DNA of 8,086 bases from Hyphomonas sp. (GTDB lineage Bacteria; Pseudomonadota; Alphaproteobacteria; Caulobacterales; Hyphomonadaceae), in the NCBI GenBank assembly GCA_024743015.1, contig JANSXJ010000156.1, positions 1-8,086 of the forward strand. Direction: 5' to 3'. The notes beneath the pieces are model-generated. The model made no database searches and was not told the origin of the DNA. It was given only the letters and a program-made list of their open reading frames with translations. The position numbers were made by a program, and so were the translations under genes. Shown piece by piece: positions 4,844-8,086 of this stretch (its first letter is position 1; each line of letters starts with the position of its first letter).

Positions 4844-6988
4844 CTAAAAGCGTCCGCTGATCGTGACACGCGCATTCAATGGCGCGCCTACACTTGCCTG
4901 GTGGGTGCTGTGCGAGTTCGGGAAATACAGCTCGTCAGCCAGATTCTCGATATTCAGCTGAACCCGCAAATCGTCCGAGATGTCATAATAGGCTGCCGCA
5001 TCAAAGCGTGTGTAGCTTGGCAGAACCGCGCTATTGCTATTGTTGATGAAGCTCTCGTCCTGATAGGTCACACCAAGCCCGAGTCCAAACCGATCCGTGA
5101 CCTGGTAGCTGTTCCAGAGCGAGAACATGTTTTCCGGCAATTCGCGCGGGCGCAGACCTGTTGGCCCGGAACGATCGACCTGTTCGCCATCGAGATAACT
5201 GTATCCGCCCGAAATGTACCATCTCTCGCTGAGCTGGCCCTGCAGCTGGAGTTCGAAGCCGGTAATTTCAGTATCGATCACATCGAGTGTGGAGGCATCA
5301 TTGTCCGCCACCTGAGGCGAGCTTTGCTCGATTTCAAACACCGCCGCCGTGAAGCTGATCCCGGGCTGGAAATCCCATTTAACGCCGGCCTCGAGATTGG
5401 TGAACGTATTCGGATCGAGGGCGTTATTGTCTCCATTGATATTGGCGAACTGCTCGCCAGACCGCGGCAGGAAGGATTCCGAATAGCTGCCATAGATCGA
5501 AATGTTCTCGATCGGCTTGTAGACGAGCCCGAAACGCGGAGAGATCTCCTCGTCGGTTCGGCTGCGATTACGATCCGCGGGCGCGACTGACGGATCGAGA
5601 TTGTCGACGGAAATGTCGAACCGGTCGAACCGGGCACCGATAATGATATCGAGTTGGTCGGAGATTTCGATTTCGTCCTGAATATAGGCCGAAATCACTT
5701 CAACCGTCGCCGCCGTGTCATCGTTCAAGTCGGAGAAGGCCAGCGTCGTGGCGTTGCCGCTGGCATTGGTCCCGGTCCCGCCGCTAAAGCTCAGCGGGCG
5801 CATGACGTTGAAAAACTCCACATCATCATTCGACCCGCTCCAGACCGGATTGAAGCGATCATTGTCATTGCTGGTATCGATATATTCCACGCCTGAGACA
5901 ATGGTGTGTCCGAACCGGCCCGTCTCGAACTCACCAATCAGATCACCAGACAGGATGAGGTTCTGGCGCTGCGTCGTATCAACATAACCATCAATGCCGA
6001 CAATATTGGTCACAGGGTCAAAGCTGGCCGCGTAGAAATTGTTATAGAGCTTGTCATAGTCGCCGTAGAAGACGCTGACACGACCCTTCAGCGTGTCGGC
6101 AAACTGGTGCTGGACAAGTGCGCGCACAAGGTGCGCCTCCAGCTCCGTCGTGTTGAGCTCCGGGTCCCCGAACACAATGTCTTCGAAAGCTTCGACCGGC
6201 TCGCCATTGGCGCCCGTCGGGATGCCGCGATCGATAAAGCGCTCATGGTCAACATACTCGTACGATACGTCCAGCGTCGTCGCAGGGCTAAGTTCAAATC
6301 GAGCCGTGGGATTGATACCAATCCGCTCGCCATCATAGAAATCGCGGTGGTTTTCGAGGCTCTCATACATCGCATTGATGCGGAACGCCGCTGTGTCGCT
6401 GACCTCGAAATTGCTATCCACCTGCGCACCGAAGCCACCAAATGAATTGAGGCTCGCCTGATAGTCGGTAAAGGTCTCGCCCAGAACGCCCTTCTTGGTG
6501 ACCCGGTTCAGGATCCCGCCAGTGCCTCCACGCCCGAACAGGAGCGCATTCGGGCCGCGAAGGATTTCGACCTGTTCCAGATTGTAGAGTGGACGGTAAT
6601 ATTGCACGTCATCGCGCACGCCATCGATGAAGAAGTCGGCGGTTGAGCGAACGCCCCGGAAGATGACCGCATCCCGGTGGCCTTCCCCTTGCGAAGTGCT
6701 CACACCCGGCGTGTAGTCGATAATGTCGCCAATGCTGTCAAAGCCCTGCTGAAGGATCTGGTCGGCCGTAACGATGCTCAGGCTTTGTGGGACGTCGATG
6801 ATGGGGGTCGGGGATTTCAGCGCGTTGACCTGATCGGCATAAAGATAGGTCCCGACAACCACGATCTGGTCCTGCACATAGACATCGTCATTTGCTGCAT
6901 CACCGGCGGTTTCAGCTGCTGCTATTGGCGCCGCGAGAACAAGGGCGAGCGCGGCGGAGCTGAACAACTGAGTGGAGAAAGCGGTCAT
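4844..6988 (-). CDS. TonB-dependent ferric-siderophore receptor
   Basis: The 714-residue protein is an outer-membrane gated beta-barrel that imports a ferric siderophore using TonB-ExbB-ExbD energy. Residues 1-25 form a signal peptide ending in PIAAA, with a likely cut before ETAGD. A TonB-box-like QIVVVG is at 41-46. The plug domain spans about 58-166 and has the family landmarks SPTPIIDVPQSLSIVT, VIFRGVRST, DFFIDGVRDD, LEQVEILRGPNALLFGRG and GGILNRVTKK. The rest is barrel, ending in NIENLADELYFPNS and the final aromatic residue of GRF, the usual outer-membrane assembly signal. The plug is of the siderophore type (Fiu/FcuA/FhuE-like), which includes catecholate and hydroxamate receptors, so the ligand cannot be named. 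The ATG at 6988 has an AGGTAG site upstream. The signal peptide is unusual in having no Lys or Arg before its hydrophobic core. Tandem Fur-like boxes lie upstream and a strong terminator follows. Confidence 0.94.
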   Translation of the reverse strand: MTAFSTQLFSSAALALVLAAPIAAAETAGDAANDDVYVQDQIVVVGTYLYADQVNALKSPTPIIDVPQSLSIVTADQILQQGFDSIGDIIDYTPGVSTSQGEGHRDAVIFRGVRSTADFFIDGVRDDVQYYRPLYNLEQVEILRGPNALLFGRGGTGGILNRVTKKGVLGETFTDYQASLNSFGGFGAQVDSNFEVSDTAAFRINAMYESLENHRDFYDGERIGINPTARFELSPATTLDVSYEYVDHERFIDRGIPTGANGEPVEAFEDIVFGDPELNTTELEAHLVRALVQHQFADTLKGRVSVFYGDYDKLYNNFYAASFDPVTNIVGIDGYVDTTQRQNLILSGDLIGEFETGRFGHTIVSGVEYIDTSNDNDRFNPVWSGSNDDVEFFNVMRPLSFSGGTGTNASGNATTLAFSDLNDDTAATVEVISAYIQDEIEISDQLDIIIGARFDRFDISVDNLDPSVAPADRNRSRTDEEISPRFGLVYKPIENISIYGSYSESFLPRSGEQFANINGDNNALDPNTFTNLEAGVKWDFQPGISFTAAVFEIEQSSPQVADNDASTLDVIDTEITGFELQLQGQLSERWYISGGYSYLDGEQVDRSGPTGLRPRELPENMFSLWNSYQVTDRFGLGLGVTYQDESFINNSNSAVLPSYTRFDAAAYYDISDDLRVQLNIENLADELYFPNSHSTHQASVGAPLNARVTISGRF

Positions 6989-7037
6989 TGCGGATACTAC
7001 CTGATTGATTTCGATGAGCTCGCTTAGAAGAGGCGTG

Positions 7038-7055
7038 AATGAAAATCAATCGCAA
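7038..7055 (-). promoter_or_regulatory. Fur-like box 1 upstream of the receptor
   Basis: Minus-strand TTGCGATTGATTTTCATT lies 50 bases before the receptor start codon. Its central 15 bases match the classical Fur 7-1-7 pattern TGATAATnATTATCA at 10 of 14 defined positions. A near copy lies 28 bases upstream. Placement in front of a siderophore receptor gene makes iron-dependent repression the natural reading, but no binding is shown by sequence alone. Confidence 0.6.
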
Positions 7056-7083
7056 CTACAGCGAAAATGCAAGTCAGTCGCAA
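7055..7083 (-). promoter_or_regulatory. Candidate promoter of the receptor gene
   Basis: On minus, TTGCGA (7083-7078) and TGTAGT (7060-7055) are separated by exactly 17 bases, each matching the sigma-70 consensus hexamer at four of six positions. The -35 falls inside Fur-like box 2, and the expected start point near 7048 falls inside box 1, so a repressor on either box would block the promoter. This is an inference from spacing and context. Confidence 0.45.
7066..7083 (-). promoter_or_regulatory. Fur-like box 2 upstream of the receptor
   Basis: Minus-strand TTGCGACTGACTTGCATT is identical to box 1 at 15 of 18 positions. Its core TGCGACTGACTTGCA begins and ends with TGC...GCA-type half-sites, as expected for a dimeric repressor, and matches the classical Fur pattern at 8 of 14 positions. 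Repetition at a fixed 28-bp step suggests two repressor dimers. Confidence 0.55.
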
Positions 7084-7092
7084 ATATATCAC

Positions 7093-7106
7093 AGGTATTT
7101 TTACCT
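7093..7106. repeat. Small palindrome between divergent genes
   Basis: AGGTA and TACCT arms (7093-7097 and 7102-7106) flank a TTTT loop in the 221-bp gap between the receptor and LOG genes. It is AT-rich compared with its surroundings and lies 9 bases beyond Fur-like box 2. It could be an operator for either gene or a weak hairpin. I do not recognise it as the site of a named regulator. Confidence 0.3.
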
Positions 7107-7209
7107 ATGCCCTCCAGAAGGGAAAACCGGGATGCTGAGACAGCTTTGTTCTGGTTTTCGCAACGAAACTCCTTTAAGGCTCGTCCGGTTTGAATCAGAG
7201 GCTAGGTGA

Positions 7210-7773
7210 ATGACCGGATTAAAATCTGTTTGCGTGTATTGTGGATCATCGAATGATGTGAAGTCCGACTATCTGCGGCTGGCGCAGGATCTCGGACGCA
7301 CGCTGGCACAGAAGAATATTCGCCTCGTTTATGGTGGCGGCGGCGTCGGCCTGATGGGCGCCTGCGCCCGCGCGGTCCATTCGGATGGCGGCGAAGTGCT
7401 TGGCATCATGCCCCGTTTCCTGCTCCAGAAGGAGCGCATCTTCGAAGACGTCCCGCACGAGATTGTCGATGACATGCACACGCGCAAACAGCGTATGTTT
7501 GATGAAAGCGATGCCTTTATCGTCCTGCCCGGCGGCATTGGGACCCTCGAAGAAGCTGTCGAGATGCTGAGCTGGGCGCGCCTCGGGCTGCATGCAAAGC
7601 CGATGGCCTTCCTCGACGAGGACGGCTTCTGGGCCCCCTTCTTCGAGCTGATGGATCACATCATTGATGGCCGGTTCACCCCGGAAGAATTCCGCGCAGC
7701 TCTGGTTCACGAGCAAACACCGGAAGCCGCCATCCAGGCGCTTTGCGACCGTGTCGTAAAACTCGGAGATTAG
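7210..7773 (+). CDS. LOG-family protein (TIGR00730), nucleoside-5'-monophosphate phosphoribohydrolase type
   Basis: This 187-residue cytoplasmic Rossmann-fold protein belongs to the LONELY GUY family. Characterised members split cytokinin-type or plain purine nucleoside 5'-monophosphates into base and ribose 5-phosphate. The diagnostic motifs are complete: VCVYCGSS near the N-terminus (7-14), YGGGGVGLMG (41-50) for phosphate binding, the MHTRKQRM segment (89-96) and PGGIGTLEE (107-115), which carries the catalytic Glu. The length is normal for the short, dimeric form. The ATG at 7210 has AGAGG eight bases upstream. It is transcribed away from the siderophore receptor and converges on glutamyl-tRNA synthetase with only 24 bases between the stops. 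Bacterial members outside plant-associated species are thought to act in nucleotide salvage or housekeeping. 'Lysine decarboxylase' is an old misannotation of this family and should not be used. Confidence 0.93.
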   Translation: MTGLKSVCVYCGSSNDVKSDYLRLAQDLGRTLAQKNIRLVYGGGGVGLMGACARAVHSDGGEVLGIMPRFLLQKERIFEDVPHEIVDDMHTRKQRMFDESDAFIVLPGGIGTLEEAVEMLSWARLGLHAKPMAFLDEDGFWAPFFELMDHIIDGRFTPEEFRAALVHEQTPEAAIQALCDRVVKLGD

Positions 7774-7797
7774 CCGCGAGCCGACCAAGCCGCCAAA

Positions 7798-8086
7798 CTA
7801 TCCCAATCGCTGCAGCGCTCGTTCGCGGCCCATCAGGACGAGCATGTCGCCTACGCTTGGGCCGCGCTCCATGCCCGTGAGCGCTTTGCGGAGCGGCATG
7901 AACAGGCCTTTGCCTTTACGGCCCGTTTGCTCTTTCAGAGCCGCGGTCCAGGCGCCCCAGGTCTCTGCAGTGATCTCGCCTTCCGGCAGCAAACTCGCAG
8001 CGGCTGAAATGAAGTCTCGGTCTTCGCTGTCAACAATCGGATCGATCTCTCCGAAAGCCACCGGCACAAATCGGGCCGCGTCTTCC
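7798..8086 (-). CDS. gltX: Glutamyl-tRNA synthetase, C-terminal end (partial)
   Basis: The last 95 codons are visible; the frame runs out of the window upstream (EDAARF precedes VPVAFGEID, so the GTG at 8067 is internal and not a start). The enzyme charges tRNA-Glu with glutamate in the cytoplasm, and in many alphaproteobacteria a copy also mischarges tRNA-Gln for amidation. The visible part is the anticodon-binding domain, with the class signature WTAALKEQTGRKGKGLFMPL followed by RKALTGMERGP and the terminal LMGRERALQRLG, the usual GltX ending. The catalytic HIGH and KMSKS motifs are outside the window. Alphaproteobacteria often carry two gltX copies, and which one this is cannot be told. 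It is convergent with the LOG gene, with no obvious terminator hairpin in the gap. Confidence 0.92.
   Translation of the reverse strand, partial: EDAARFVPVAFGEIDPIVDSEDRDFISAAASLLPEGEITAETWGAWTAALKEQTGRKGKGLFMPLRKALTGMERGPSVGDMLVLMGRERALQRLG

Noticed and set aside
4901..5590. 229-codon plus-strand open frame opposite the siderophore receptor
   Set aside because: Antisense shadow of a clear barrel-coding region, with no family resemblance and no ribosome-binding site; other long plus-strand frames at 5906-6445 and 719-1204 are rejected for the same reason.
7005..7193. 62-codon plus-strand frame in the receptor/LOG gap
   Set aside because: It runs through the Fur-like boxes and candidate promoter, has no supporting ribosome-binding site, and its composition does not look protein-like.
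7758..7800. Possible hairpin CTCG...CGAG between the LOG and gltX stops
   Set aside because: Only four base pairs with a long loop and no T run on either strand; not a credible terminator.

Overview
The window reads as chromosomal DNA from an alphaproteobacterium, most likely a Caulobacterales/Hyphomonadaceae-like marine bacterium. The pointers are a DUF2842 protein, a two-membrane-segment phosphatidylserine-decarboxylase-like protein, an Atm1-type ABC exporter resembling the alphaproteobacterial and mitochondrial group, the coding style (moderately high G+C, long antisense shadow frames) and Fur-like boxes with TTGCGA ends. The family-level placement is an inference.

Layout, left to right. 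The minus strand at the left edge may hold the first codons of a divergent gene, possibly heme A synthase (low confidence). A small DUF2842 membrane protein follows on plus (129-338). It converges on an RhlE-type DEAD-box RNA helicase on minus (383-1711), with a perfect 9-bp hairpin between the two stops. A 258-bp non-coding stretch (1712-1969) lies upstream of the helicase. Next, all on minus, come an apparently catalytically degenerate phosphatidylserine-decarboxylase-like protein with a long acidic tail (1970-2902), an Atm1-type ABC half-transporter (2917-4758), a Rho-independent terminator (4801-4833) and a TonB-dependent siderophore receptor (4844-6988). The receptor's upstream region contains two near-identical 18-bp Fur-like boxes flanking a plausible -10 element. 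Divergent from the receptor is a LOG-family phosphoribohydrolase (7210-7773), which converges on the C-terminal end of glutamyl-tRNA synthetase (7798 to the right edge, minus).

How the genes fit together. The receptor is probably iron-repressed and takes up a ferric siderophore. The ABC exporter (glutathione/sulfur or glutathione-conjugate export in its family) and the decarboxylase-like gene form a tight pair: the ribosome-binding site of the second overlaps the stop codon of the first. The most unusual item is the decarboxylase-like protein. The fold-defining segments are recognisable, but the Gly-Ser self-cleavage site that makes the pyruvoyl cofactor reads Gly-Gly, one conserved histidine position is Asn, and an 80-residue highly acidic tail has been added. 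It is therefore better described as a PSD-like pseudoenzyme than as a working decarboxylase. The other genes look ordinary. No mobile element, CRISPR array, tRNA or rRNA was seen.
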